Both the position numbers and the translations under genes were made by a program. The notes beneath the pieces were generated by a model that did not search any database, had not been told where the DNA came from, and saw nothing but the letters and a program-made list of their open reading frames with translations. Shown one piece after another: positions 44,114 to 52,691 of a DNA stretch of 64,000 nucleotides (positions within the stretch are counted from its first letter, which is position 1; each line of letters starts with the position of its first letter). Source of the stretch: Lysinibacillus_B sp042920265 (GTDB taxonomy: Bacteria > Bacillota > Bacilli > Bacillales_A > Planococcaceae); the NCBI RefSeq assembly GCF_042920265.1, contig NZ_JBDQZI010000016.1, positions 29,455 through 93,454 of the forward strand, in the 5' to 3' direction.

Positions 44114-44383
44114 GTGACTAAAATTTTAGAGCTAATAGATGATTTCAAGCTCAATCAACAAATTCAAGGACGGAAACCAAAGTATGTAGAGATGTGTATT
44201 TGGCGACTGACAAGGTGACAGGAGTTTATGAAAGATGAGCTAGGAAACCCGCCACAAAATTTATTTTTTAAAGAAGTAGCTAAAGAAGTAGCTAAAGAAG
44301 TAGCTAAAGAAGTAGCTAAAGAAGTAGCGTATCTATGTAGCGACTATACAGGGATTAGTAAAAGACTGTGCTTTTCCATTTAG
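44114..44383 (+). pseudogene. Decayed tyrosine recombinase, N-terminal fragment 1
   Basis: From GTG 44114 the frame reads TKILELIDDFKLNQQIQG then RKPKYVEMCIWRLTR, a TGA at 44216-44218, then QEFMKDELGN. This resembles the N-terminal core-binding (SAM-like) domain of XerC/D-type tyrosine recombinases, where the TGA stands for an aromatic residue. After codon 55 the similarity ends in a 12-bp tandem repeat. The catalytic domain is missing altogether. A second fragment with the same motif lies at 48718. Position right behind guaA suggests an old island integrase. Confidence 0.6.
44268..44324. repeat. 12-bp tandem repeat within the recombinase remnant
   Basis: Five copies of AAAGAAGTAGCT, the last incomplete by one base change, coding Lys-Glu-Val-Ala in the remnant frame. 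Uninterrupted identical copies suggest recent slippage. Confidence 0.85.
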
Positions 44384-44518
44384 AATCAAGCTGTTACATT
44401 CAAAGTGGAATAAGCAATACATCTAATAGTTAAAAAGTTTTTGATAGGTTTTGAAATTCAAAACGAATGATAGAGTGAACGGATCTTTCGCGAAAAACGT
44501 TTTGAAATGAGGTGTCAT

Positions 44519-45028
44519 ATGGACGAGAAAATAATTTCATTAATTAAATCAAAACAAGAAAAAGGTATTAAATTGTTACTTGAACAATACGGGGGACTCA
44601 TGAAAGCTATTGCACTCAAATATCTGGCTAGTAGACCTCAAGAATTAGAGGAAACAATGGCAGATATAACGATTGCTATTTGGTATCATATCGACGACTT
44701 TGATTCGAGGAAAAACACATTCAAAAACTGGGTAGCAGCCATTGCGAAATTTAAAGCAATCGATGCTTTACGAAAATTAGAGCGACAAGTTCCTACAGCA
44801 GAGCTACAAGATAATTTACCATTGCTAGAATCTAAACAAATCGACTGGCAAATAGTGCTGAATAGTTTACCTATTGAAGAGCGCCAAATTTTTGAAAGCT
44901 ACTATTTTAAAGGGAAATCAACGACAGAAATAGCAGAGCAATTTCAAAATAAACCATCCTGAATCCACAATAAATTATCACGAACAAGAAAGAAACTTAA
45001 AAATCAAATATTAAAAGGGAGGTTGTAA
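44519..45028 (+). pseudogene. ECF-type sigma factor gene with in-frame TGA
   Basis: ATG 44519 follows GAGGTG. Sigma-2-like region about 10-90 (LEQYGGLMKAIALKYL, NTFKNWVAAIAKFKAIDALRK). Sigma-4 region about 105 on (LPIEERQIFESYYFKGKSTTEIAEQF). A TGA at 44960-44962 cuts sigma-4 inside its helix-turn-helix, yet the same frame continues IHNKLSRTRKKLKNQI, the normal family ending, to TAA at 45026. Read through, the product is 169 codons plus the stop codon replaced. Loss of the last 21 residues should abolish -35 recognition. The intact anti-sigma-like gene follows with its own AGGGAGG. Sequencing error or recent inactivation are both possible. Confidence 0.75.
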
Positions 45029-45030
45029 AA

Positions 45031-46011
45031 ATGGGGGTTTATAAAGAGTTAAATGAAATCGAAATTGATTTAGGTGAGTTTGAAGAAGCGACATTTACAA
45101 AATTAGAGAAAAAACGTGTACACAAACTCGTGAAAAAGAAGTTGAAATTAGTCAAATCCAATAAAGGAGTGGGCGTTGCAGCATCAGCGCTTGCAATCGG
45201 CTTATTAGTCATGAATCATCAAACGATAGCCAATACGCCGTTCATTGCAGCATTACTAGAAGATTGGGGAGTAACTGAACGAGTCGATTGGTCATCTTAC
45301 AAAACAGTGATTGGTGAAACGCGTACGACAGAAATGGGCGATTTAACATTAAATGAAGTGATTGTTAACTACGATAAAATTATGATTAGTGCAACATTTG
45401 AAAAAAATGAAGCGACCGCTTTTTCTTATCGACATCAATTAATGCCTACTGTCATCATTAATGGTGAAAAAGTTGAAACAGAAGGGACAGCAGCACAATC
45501 GATTGCGCAAAACAGTTCAATGTATACAATCTATAGTGAGATTACATTAGCTGAGCCAGTAACGGCTGCCAATTTTGATGTACAAATTGCGTATGACAAA
45601 ATGCATACAGCAGAGACAAAAACGCTAGAAGGTGAAACACTTGAACAGCCGTGGGTATTTGACATAAAGGCTTCTCAGCTTACTGTCCAAAATGAAACAA
45701 CGGTACATGATTTACACCAAACGATACAATTACAAAATGACGAGAAATTAGTAATTAATCGAATTGTAACAACTCCAATTTCCACAACAATTTTTTATAG
45801 TGGGTTTTCATCGGATCGCTCACCGAATATCCTTCTCTATGATCCAGTAGGGAACCGTTATCACTGGAATTCTGCATCTGGCAATGATGATGGTACGGGG
45901 GAAATCCATTATACAGGTGCATCCTTTGTAGAGAGTGCGCTTTATATCCAAGTTTTCTCTAATTCCACAGAAGATGATGCAATCAGTGAAAAAGTAAAGA
46001 TTTTAAATTAA
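45031..46011 (+). CDS. DUF4179-type membrane protein, anti-sigma-like
   Basis: 326 residues: cytoplasmic N-terminus of about 48 residues, very basic towards its end (KKRVHKLVKKKLKLVKSNK), one membrane span (about 49-66), and a large extracytoplasmic beta-rich domain. This is the layout of DUF4179/DUF5643 proteins encoded directly downstream of ECF sigma factors, where they act as anti-sigma factors. It starts 2 bases after the end of the sigma frame with AGGGAGG. With the sigma gene interrupted, it may have lost its partner. Confidence 0.75.
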   Translation: MGVYKELNEIEIDLGEFEEATFTKLEKKRVHKLVKKKLKLVKSNKGVGVAASALAIGLLVMNHQTIANTPFIAALLEDWGVTERVDWSSYKTVIGETRTTEMGDLTLNEVIVNYDKIMISATFEKNEATAFSYRHQLMPTVIINGEKVETEGTAAQSIAQNSSMYTIYSEITLAEPVTAANFDVQIAYDKMHTAETKTLEGETLEQPWVFDIKASQLTVQNETTVHDLHQTIQLQNDEKLVINRIVTTPISTTIFYSGFSSDRSPNILLYDPVGNRYHWNSASGNDDGTGEIHYTGASFVESALYIQVFSNSTEDDAISEKVKILN

Positions 46012-46049
46012 TTTTTGATTTATCAGTACTAGGCATCCACACAAATTTA

Positions 46050-46090
46050 AAGGGGTGTCCGAGAAGTCATTCTGGGGACATCCCTTTTAG
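46050..46090 (+). terminator. Terminator after the anti-sigma-like gene
   Basis: AAAGGGGTGTCC pairs with GGACATCCCTTTT around a 15-base loop. Confidence 0.8.
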
Positions 46091-46240
46091 GGGGAGAGTC
46101 CCAAAAATGTGGATTTACAACAGTAGTAAGTAAAGAAATATCCCCAAACGGCGCTTTGGTAACTTCAAATTCCATTTAACCAATAAAAACCATATATGTT
46201 ATTATTGAATTGTTATTTAATAATGTTAAATGGGGTGGGA

Positions 46241-46954
46241 ATGTTGAAAAAATATTTTTACATAAGCATTTTACTAGGTGCATTTGCTTTATCAGGCTGC
46301 ACTGATGATGAAGTTGATAACAAAGAAGTGACAGAAGAATCGTCTCCTGCTGAGCAATCAACAGCAATTAATAATGAGGTTAATGCTACAAAAACAGAAG
46401 AAGCAGCGCCGATTCCTTTAAATTTAACGCAAGAGCAAAAAGAAGAATATTATCAAAAATATGTAGCTATTATAGAAAAAGTAAATGCAGAAAATAACGA
46501 GGAATCTGAACTAGAGTTGGAGCCTATAACGGCATTTCTTAATGACTATTGGATTGAAGTAGATGAATTTGAAAAGCTAGCAAAAGAAAGAGCCAATGCG
46601 TCAATTATTGTTTTAGAAAATAAGGAACGCTATCATCCAGCGGAAGTACCAAAGACAGTGACGTTAAAAATGGGTTCGAAAAAAGCGAACATTATTTTTG
46701 AAGGTTCTTTTGATACACAATTAAACGAAAATACACCAAAAGGAAGACAACTATTTTCGGTATTTAACGGTATTTCTTCGGAAGCAGCGGACGCTAATGG
46801 AAGTTGGACTCAACTGGACTATGATGAATCGTTAGTTGATGGTGCTACTGTATATAATATTGCAGTGGGAGGCAAATACTCGCAAAGTGGTATTATTTCT
46901 TCACATATCATAGAGATGGAATTTCATTGTAATGAAAATGGTGCAATTAGTTAG
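46241..46954 (+). CDS. Lipoprotein of unknown function
   Basis: A 237-residue lipoprotein with signal peptide and lipobox ALSGC (Cys20), a Glu/Ser/Thr-rich spacer (about 21-60) and a soluble domain (about 65-237). Start at ATG 46241 after GGGGTGGGA; the frame extends upstream without a site. No family recognised. Flanked by small CCAAA/TTTGG hairpins and followed by a strong terminator. Lies within the region bracketed by recombinase remnants. Confidence 0.7.
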   Translation: MLKKYFYISILLGAFALSGCTDDEVDNKEVTEESSPAEQSTAINNEVNATKTEEAAPIPLNLTQEQKEEYYQKYVAIIEKVNAENNEESELELEPITAFLNDYWIEVDEFEKLAKERANASIIVLENKERYHPAEVPKTVTLKMGSKKANIIFEGSFDTQLNENTPKGRQLFSVFNGISSEAADANGSWTQLDYDESLVDGATVYNIAVGGKYSQSGIISSHIIEMEFHCNENGAIS

Positions 46955-47048
46955 AAATACCAAGAATTATAACAGAATTTTACCGTTGTATAAATTATAC
47001 AAAATAAGCCCCGAAACGTTCCCAAATGAAAGCTGGGTAACATATCAA

Positions 47049-47092
47049 ACAGCGACAAACACTGATTTAACAGTGTTTGTCGCTGTTTTTAT
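47049..47092 (+). terminator. Strong terminator after the lipoprotein gene
   Basis: ACAGCGACAAACACTG pairs perfectly with CAGTGTTTGTCGCTGT over a 6-base loop, followed by TTTTAT. Confidence 0.9.
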
Positions 47093-47300
47093 TAGAAAAT
47101 AACACTCTGAGACGCTGTGAGAGATTATTTTAAAGAGGACTGTTCGATTCACTTGTTCTAAATGGCCGTAACATATAAATAGACTCTCAATGAAATGTTA
47201 CCAAAGGACGCTTCGGGAAGATTATGCCTTTATTTTAGAAACTTATAACAATTAATTTCGTTACTCTTAGAAATAGAAAATTGTTGAAGGAGTGAAAATG

Positions 47301-47555
47301 ATGAAAATATTTAAGGTTTTTGTATTTTTTATAATGATTGCATTAGCTATTATAATTGCAGAACGTGGAATGATTTATTATGTGTTTTCAACATCAGACC
47401 AGGTATATCCAACTCATTATCCGCTATATGAATTATCACCATTTGTTCGCTCTGGAGTATCAGCTGCTCTAGTGATGGCATCTTTATGGATTACATACAA
47501 AGTAATGCAAAGTCTATCATTCATTAAAACTAAAATGAAAAAAAATCCTTATTAA
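47301..47555 (+). CDS. Small two-span membrane protein
   Basis: An 84-residue protein with two hydrophobic spans (about 3-22 and 53-72) and a basic C-terminus. AAGGAG lies 8 bases before ATG 47301; an ATG one codon earlier is an alternative. No family recognised. Confidence 0.55.
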   Translation: MKIFKVFVFFIMIALAIIIAERGMIYYVFSTSDQVYPTHYPLYELSPFVRSGVSAALVMASLWITYKVMQSLSFIKTKMKKNPY

Positions 47556-47660
47556 AATGTTTATCGAGATTCAGAGGGCTTTAGTGCAAAAAAGATTTAT
47601 AACGTATACATAAATGAATCTAATAAACGTTCCCAAACAAAAGTTTGGACATACCCCAAG

Positions 47661-47706
47661 AAGCCACGAATGTTGTTACAATAAACGGTTTTCGTGGCTT
47701 TTTGTA
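47661..47706 (+). terminator. Terminator after the small membrane protein gene
   Basis: AAGCCACGAA pairs with TTCGTGGCTT around a 20-base loop, followed by TTTG. It follows the stop by about 105 bases. Confidence 0.75.
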
Positions 47707-47895
47707 TGAACATTCTTTATACAGCTTTTTATGCAAGAAGCGCAAATACTTGATATATCAATATTTACACGTGTATAGCTTACCGTTTAGTGTGCATAAA
47801 ATTATGCATATTTCTTAGCGTTATAAATCCGTATTTTTCGGCCTGTACCCCTGTATGTTAAAATAATCCTATTATTACCTTGGGGAGTGAAAAAT

Positions 47896-48498
47896 ATGAA
47901 GCGAATGCCATTTGAACCGCCAACAGAACATTATAATAAGCATATTGAAGAAATAGATGAACAAATATGTAATTTAATTAAAAAACGAAAAGAACTCTCA
48001 AATAATAATCCTGGCTTTCCTACTAAACAACTTATAACGGATTGGTCAATAAAATATAATTTTTATGAGGATTTTCTAAATAGTGTTTTTGCGCATTTCT
48101 TAAATGAAGATATGTATAAACCTGTTGTAGAGCCGATAGGATATCTTAAAAATATACCGATATTAAAGTCATTTGAAAATAATGATATATTTTATTCGGT
48201 AACCTTTATTCGTCAGTTCGAAAACGCAAGTGTAGTTCATTTGAATATTGACAGTATTTCTACTAGTGACGTGTCTGAATGGCATCAGAAAGAACATACC
48301 CATTTTGAACTCTCAGTAGAAGGCGAAGAAACTCATTATGATTGTCGGAATGAAGGGGGAGGAGGAACTGTTGGTCATGAAACCTTTACTTTCATTGTTT
48401 CGCCTGCTTTACCCGATGATATCTCTACATATAAATTAGTCTTTAAAGAATATAAAATGCCGTTCCAGAAGCCAACAGGTTTTGAATTTGTTATTTAA
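47896..48498 (+). CDS. Hypothetical protein
   Basis: A 200-residue soluble protein: a charged N-terminal helical part (about 1-50), then a beta-rich domain with a Gly cluster (NEGGGGTVGHETF near 155). GGGGAGTG precedes ATG 47896; GTG 47887 is an alternative. No signal peptide or known motif. Lower GC than the housekeeping genes nearby, which fits an accessory origin. Confidence 0.6.
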   Translation: MKRMPFEPPTEHYNKHIEEIDEQICNLIKKRKELSNNNPGFPTKQLITDWSIKYNFYEDFLNSVFAHFLNEDMYKPVVEPIGYLKNIPILKSFENNDIFYSVTFIRQFENASVVHLNIDSISTSDVSEWHQKEHTHFELSVEGEETHYDCRNEGGGGTVGHETFTFIVSPALPDDISTYKLVFKEYKMPFQKPTGFEFVI

Positions 48499-48576
48499 GA
48501 AGGCGATTAATTCGTAATTAACACCCCATCTTTTCATTAAAGAATCAGGTAATGTAGAATAATGGAAAAAATTAGA

Positions 48577-48609
48577 GTTGATTCTCAAACTGGGGAATCG
48601 ACTTTTTTA
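48577..48609 (+). terminator. Terminator after the hypothetical gene
   Basis: GTTGATTC pairs with GAATCGAC, followed by TTTTTTA. Confidence 0.7.
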
Positions 48610-48717
48610 TGTTTATAAAAATTACAGCAGACTATAACAGCTTCGTTAAGTATTATAATTTAAAAATTAAACGCTCTTTTAGCTATTCATAAAAAATAAC
48701 TAGAATATTTTTTAGTT

Positions 48718-48810
48718 AAAGTTAGCGACTTGATTGATGTCTTTAAAATGAATCAGCAAATTTAAGGTCGTAAAGATAAGTTTGGCTATGAATTTTTCAC
48801 TAATATATGA
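48718..48810 (+). pseudogene. Decayed tyrosine recombinase, N-terminal fragment 2
   Basis: In one frame: KVSDLIDVFKMNQQI, TAA at 48763-48765, GRKDKF. Aligned with fragment 1 (LELIDDFKLNQQIQGRKPKY) it matches at most positions, and the TAA stands where fragment 1 has CAA (Gln), a single C-to-T change. Only about 25 codons survive. The two fragments, 4.6 kb apart and in the same direction, bracket the accessory genes. Confidence 0.55.
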
Positions 48811-48919
48811 GATATTAGGCAGTATACTAATAAAGTCAAAAGGTTTACTTCAGTAAAATAGGGTATATTATATTTGTTGAATAGATTCTCTTTAAAGACA
48901 AGAAAAGTAGGTGAACAAA

Positions 48920-49069
48920 GTGGGGAAATATCAATTGGATACTAAAGGAAAGATGGCTGTGACAAAGTATCATGAAAAAAACAAGCCTGCCCAATTTGAT
49001 AAAAAGCAGCAACTTGAAAAAATACGTGCAGAGTATTTGAAAAAAAAGCAAGAACAAACAAATAAATAA
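48920..49069 (+). CDS. Conserved small basic protein (49 residues)
   Basis: GTG 48920 preceded by AGGTGA. The product opens MGKYQLDTKGKMAVTKYHEK and ends in a Lys-rich helix. Codon content and a terminator 12 bases after the stop support a real gene. From memory, similar 45-50 residue proteins occur in many Bacillales; not searched. Function unknown. Confidence 0.6.
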   Translation: MGKYQLDTKGKMAVTKYHEKNKPAQFDKKQQLEKIRAEYLKKKQEQTNK

Positions 49070-49080
49070 TATGAATGAAA

Positions 49081-49113
49081 ACATAGGAAGACAAATCTCC
49101 CTATGTTTTTTCT
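49081..49113 (+). terminator. Terminator after the 49-residue protein gene
   Basis: ACATAGG pairs with CCTATGT, followed by TTTTTCTTAT. Confidence 0.7.
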
Positions 49114-49199
49114 TATACAAATATGTGGATGTCATTGATGAAACCAATGGCGCAGTCCTTGTGTGTGAAAGCGTGTGAAAGATGGCTGTGGAGAATAAT

Positions 49200-50357
49200 T
49201 TAGTATTCATTTTCCATCCGATAAGCATCTAGGAATAGCTGTCCGAGATTCCCCGTACCTTTAAAGCCTAAATCGCATAAGCCGTGGTCAATCATTGTAA
49301 GAACGGCTAGCACTTTTTCCGGGAAGGCATTTTCGCCCATATGACCGATACGGAGGATGACATCTGCATACTGTGCTAGGGAAGTAGCGATATATAAGTT
49401 ATAGGCTTCTTTAATATGCTCCTGTAATTGCAATGCCCCAATCTCTGCTGGAATACTAACAGCAGTTACCGTATTAGACGCATCAGATGTTAAAAATAAC
49501 GATAATCCATATGCTTCGACAGCTTTTCGTACGGCATTTGCGATTTTGGCATGACGTTCGTAAACGGCCTCTAGTCCTTCTTGTAAAATGTTATCTAAAG
49601 CGACATCTAATGCTGCAATTTGATCAGCAGGCATCGTATAAGGCAAGTTTTGCTTTTCAACATAGTCCTCGAAAATTCGGAGGTTTGCATAGAACGAAGC
49701 GATAGGTGTTTGTCTAGTAGCCATCGCTTTTTTTGCATGTTCACTTATGGATACAATGGCTAAACCAACTGGAGCAGAGATGGCTTTTTGCGTACCGCCA
49801 CAGCAAATATCAATTTGATTTTGATCGACATCAATAGGCTCACCAACCATGCCAGCGACTGAATCCACCACTGTTAAAATACCGAATTCCTTTAATAATG
49901 GACACAGCTGGCTCACGTCATTTAAGACAGATGTCGGTGTATCGCAATGAACGAGTGTAGCATATTTGAAATGATGATCTTGCTCTAAATAGTTACGTAC
50001 TTCTTCAACAGGGATACCTTGACGATCATCAAAGCTCAGCACGACAGGCTCTCCACCATACATTTCGACAAAATATTTAAAGCCTTCACCATAAATACCA
50101 TTATCGAGTACAAGCACACGGTCACCAGGCTCCGTTAAGCTAGCACAAGCTGCCTCCAAGCCTAAAATCCCTTCACCAGCAAGCAGAAGTACGTCATTTG
50201 TAGTGCCCATAACTGTACCCATTTTTTTGCTTACTTCGTGATAATAGTGTATGAATTCTTTATCAAAATCAGGGTTATTCGTTTTTTTCGCCAATGCCAG
50301 TCGCACATTTTCGCGTATGTCTGTTGGTCCGGGTGCATAGTTTGGTTGAAATTTCAT
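49200..50357 (-). CDS. Class V aminotransferase (alanine-glyoxylate / serine-pyruvate type)
   Basis: 385 residues of the AGXT/PucG/SerC-like subgroup of fold-type I PLP enzymes. It opens FQPNYAPGPTDI. The glycine-rich EGILGLEAA segment, VVDSVAGMVGEP with the pyridine-N aspartate, and the PLP lysine in CCGGTQKAISAP are present, and the C-terminal Arg region reads RIGHMGENAF. Family members transaminate glyoxylate, pyruvate or ureidoglycine. Second ATG (50357) chosen: AAAGGA is 8 bases upstream, only 2 from the first. Stands alone; pathway unknown. Confidence 0.85.
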   Translation of the reverse strand: MKFQPNYAPGPTDIRENVRLALAKKTNNPDFDKEFIHYYHEVSKKMGTVMGTTNDVLLLAGEGILGLEAACASLTEPGDRVLVLDNGIYGEGFKYFVEMYGGEPVVLSFDDRQGIPVEEVRNYLEQDHHFKYATLVHCDTPTSVLNDVSQLCPLLKEFGILTVVDSVAGMVGEPIDVDQNQIDICCGGTQKAISAPVGLAIVSISEHAKKAMATRQTPIASFYANLRIFEDYVEKQNLPYTMPADQIAALDVALDNILQEGLEAVYERHAKIANAVRKAVEAYGLSLFLTSDASNTVTAVSIPAEIGALQLQEHIKEAYNLYIATSLAQYADVILRIGHMGENAFPEKVLAVLTMIDHGLCDLGFKGTGNLGQLFLDAYRMENEY

Positions 50358-50363
50358 GTTCAT

Positions 50364-50941
50364 CGTCCTTTTTTAAATCGATTTATATATAGCATAACGA
50401 TAGCAAATGACTAGTATTCAAAAAAGCATCAGTTTTTCCAAAAGTAATAAGGTCAGTGTGGATTACTTTATTGATAGTATCGAATTTGATACAGATTCCT
50501 TTTGTGAATATCTAAAATATTGGGTAATTATTTAGTGAATGAATTCATTTTTTGGTTTAATACCCTAATGTGTTCTTAATTAAAAAGCGGAGGACTCCAT
50601 GATGGATTTTTAGATGAAATTTTAACATTGGATTAACACTGAAGAAAACTGTTCTCTTCATAGCTGGGGGCGAATTGTAGTTCTATTCGTTAGGGGTGTC
50701 CTTATAAATGAGTTGTCTTAAATTCAAAAAGTTGTAATGAACTGTTGAGGAACACCAGCCTGTACATTAGTAAACGATCGGATGGATAGGTGAAGCTACT
50801 CCTGAATAATTAATGTGAATATTGTCACTACTAGTAAATCGTTCATCCTCCCTATTGTTGAATAGGACTATTAGCTATAAAATTTCATTGTAAGTACATA
50901 GGTTTTTAGTATGGGTATTTATCTATTGAGGGGGAAGAACT
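50364..50941. other. 577-bp gap before the acidic secreted protein
   Basis: No credible gene. A 12-bp palindrome AATGAATTCATT (50538-50549) and the related segments AACGATCGGATGGATAGG (near 50775) and AAATCGTTCATCCTCCCTATT (near 50837), which can pair as an interrupted long-range hairpin, are the only structures seen. The last 20 bases hold the GAGGGGG ribosome site of the next gene. Confidence 0.55.
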
Positions 50942-52075
50942 ATGTTAAAGAAAAGCACAGCCACAATCGCAGCGCTTTTTGCATCGAGCACAATTTTAGT
51001 CAATACATCTTTTGCTGCGCCAAATGACAATGTACATAAGGAAGTAAATGTTGGTCAAAATGCAGAGCAGCACAATTCAAAAAAACAACAAGAACTTGAA
51101 AAGAAAATCGAGCACGATAAAAAGTTAGAGGAAAAGAAACAAAAAGAGCATGAAAAGAACCTAAAAGGTCAAGAGAAGAAGCTTGAATCCATTGATAAGC
51201 AGCTAAACAAGATAGAAGAAAAAATCACGAAGTATGAAGTGAAGTTTGCTGACCTGGATGACAACGATGAGGATGAAATAAAGGAAGACGATCAGGAGCC
51301 TACTACAAATCCGGATGAAAATACAGGAGAAACAGATTCCGAAGAAGTGAATGAGGAAAACGCTAACGCTGAAGAAACAGAAGCAACGGAAGAAGACGAT
51401 GCTGAAGAAGAAACAGAAGCAACGGAAGAAGACGATGCTGAAGAGGAAACTGAAGCAACAGAAGAAGAAGGTACTGAAGAAGAAACAGAAGCAACGGAAG
51501 AAGAAGGTGCTGAAGAGGAAACAGAAGATCTCGAAGAAGAAATTGAAGAGGCTGTTGAAGAATATAACGATTACCTTGGCAAGTTTAAAGCTCTACATAA
51601 CAGATTGAACGCTGTCGTTCATCAATTAGACGCGCTGAATAAAAAAGGGGTAGATAGTGCGCTGGTAACTGAACGTTATGACCGAGTAGCTGCCCTTCAA
51701 GAAAAGTTGGATGCAGCGGTTGCTAAAATTACACAAGTGCAAGATCAAGTAATTGAAAAAATTAAAAACGATTCTGCGATTGAAGTAAAACCAGCAAAAG
51801 AAGCAAAAGACCCTAAAAAAGAATGGACAGTCCAGTTCAACAAACACCTGGACGAAAAAGCGTTATCTGAGCTAGCAGTCGTTGTGTATGATGAACAACA
51901 GAACCTAGTCGAAACAACGATGACTTATAATGCAGAGAAGAAATCAATCATCATTACGCCGACACAAGCTTATAAAGCTGGGGCACAATACACATTATAT
52001 ATTGGCAAAGAAATTACAAGCGCAAACGGTCAAGGCCTAAAGAAATCTGTTAAAATGAATTTCACGATCCGCTAA
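50942..52075 (+). CDS. Secreted acidic repeat protein with C-terminal Ig-like domain
   Basis: 377 residues. Signal peptide (1-25, ending SFAA), charged Lys/Glu coiled coil (about 30-97), a very acidic Glu/Thr/Ala repeat region (about 100-195), a second coiled coil (about 195-275), and a C-terminal domain (about 280-377) resembling the SbsA-type Ig-like fold seen in S-layer proteins. No SLH, LPxTG or lipobox. The acidic region may bind cations; function unknown. Ends with a terminator. Confidence 0.75.
   Translation: MLKKSTATIAALFASSTILVNTSFAAPNDNVHKEVNVGQNAEQHNSKKQQELEKKIEHDKKLEEKKQKEHEKNLKGQEKKLESIDKQLNKIEEKITKYEVKFADLDDNDEDEIKEDDQEPTTNPDENTGETDSEEVNEENANAEETEATEEDDAEEETEATEEDDAEEETEATEEEGTEEETEATEEEGAEEETEDLEEEIEEAVEEYNDYLGKFKALHNRLNAVVHQLDALNKKGVDSALVTERYDRVAALQEKLDAAVAKITQVQDQVIEKIKNDSAIEVKPAKEAKDPKKEWTVQFNKHLDEKALSELAVVVYDEQQNLVETTMTYNAEKKSIIITPTQAYKAGAQYTLYIGKEITSANGQGLKKSVKMNFTIR
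51365..51530 (+). repeat. 36-bp in-frame tandem repeat in the acidic protein gene
   Basis: Four to five copies of a 36-bp unit coding AEEETEATEEDD or the variant TEEETEATEEEG. High identity of adjacent copies indicates expansion by slippage or unequal recombination. Confidence 0.85.
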
Positions 52076-52134
52076 TAAAGGTAAATCAGCGGGAATATCA
52101 TAACCCTATAATCAAATAATGCATATTCATGATC

Positions 52135-52166
52135 AGCATCTCCTAGTACGAAGGGGGTGCTTTTCT
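52135..52166 (+). terminator. Terminator after the acidic protein gene
   Basis: AGCATCTCCT pairs with AGGGGGTGCT, followed by TTTCTTAT. Confidence 0.75.
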
Positions 52167-52320
52167 TATGTTCCTCCCACAATCGATGCATCGGTAAAAA
52201 GATTTTGCTAGATGTCTAAAAAGCGAACACATACGTTTCGAAGGGAGGAAAGTTTTTTACTTTATTGTATTGGAATCGATAATTTTTAATGCTGAGATGA
52301 TGCCGTATGTTGAAATCGAT

Positions 52321-52395
52321 ATACAACTTATTTATCAATAAGTGTCAAAGTGATTTTATTTACCTAATTTGCACTTATTTTCATTTAAGTTGTAT
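52321..52395. repeat. Nested perfect palindrome (cruciform-like)
   Basis: Outer arms ATACAACTTA (52321-52330) and TAAGTTGTAT (52386-52395); inner arms ATAAGTG (52338-52344) and CACTTAT (52372-52378), with 7-base spacers on both sides. It lies in a gene-free region and could be a structured RNA or a protein-binding site. Confidence 0.6.
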
Positions 52396-52691
52396 ACCAA
52401 AATCGGGGGAGGGAAGGTTTTTTCGATTTTGAAATGAACGCTTTATTATTCCGTATTAAAAAAATAGCGAGTGGAATTTTTATTTATCATAATCGATAAG
52501 AAATTATTGTTTTTATAGATCATGATATGCGAAAGACGTAGGTTAACCGTTTGTAGTGGCGTCTTATTTTTCTGAAAAGCGTTCGATTTTCTTCGCTTTT
52601 TATCCGAATCGGCGCTTGTCTGTTCAAAAAATAGGATGCATGCTCACTGTTTTTTTAGTAAATTTCTCTTGTTTGTTGTTAGTAGAGCGAT

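Larger units (their letters stand above)
46142..47652. repeat. Family of small CCAAA/TTTGG hairpins (four copies)
   Basis: Related short hairpins at about 46144-46164 (CCCAAACGGCGCTTTGG then TAAC), 47013-47040 (CGTTCCCAAATGAAAGCTGGG then TAAC), 47197-47219 (inverted: GTTACCAAAGGACGCTTCGGG) and 47625-47649 (CGTTCCCAAACAAAAGTTTGG). Copies 1 and 3 are imperfect inverted copies of each other around the lipoprotein gene. Not seen elsewhere in the window. Confidence 0.45.

Noticed and set aside
44960..44962. Selenocysteine codon in the sigma factor
   Set aside because: No SECIS-like hairpin is evident behind it, and sigma-4 helix-turn-helix positions do not use selenocysteine; a nonsense mutation is simpler.
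43952..49200. Direct repeat of the guaA 3' end as an attachment site
   Set aside because: Searched by eye for the guaA ending downstream; no duplicate was found in the window.
50538..50549. AATGAATTCATT palindrome as an operator
   Set aside because: A single 12-bp AT-rich palindrome in AT-rich DNA with no nearby promoter match; too weak to call.
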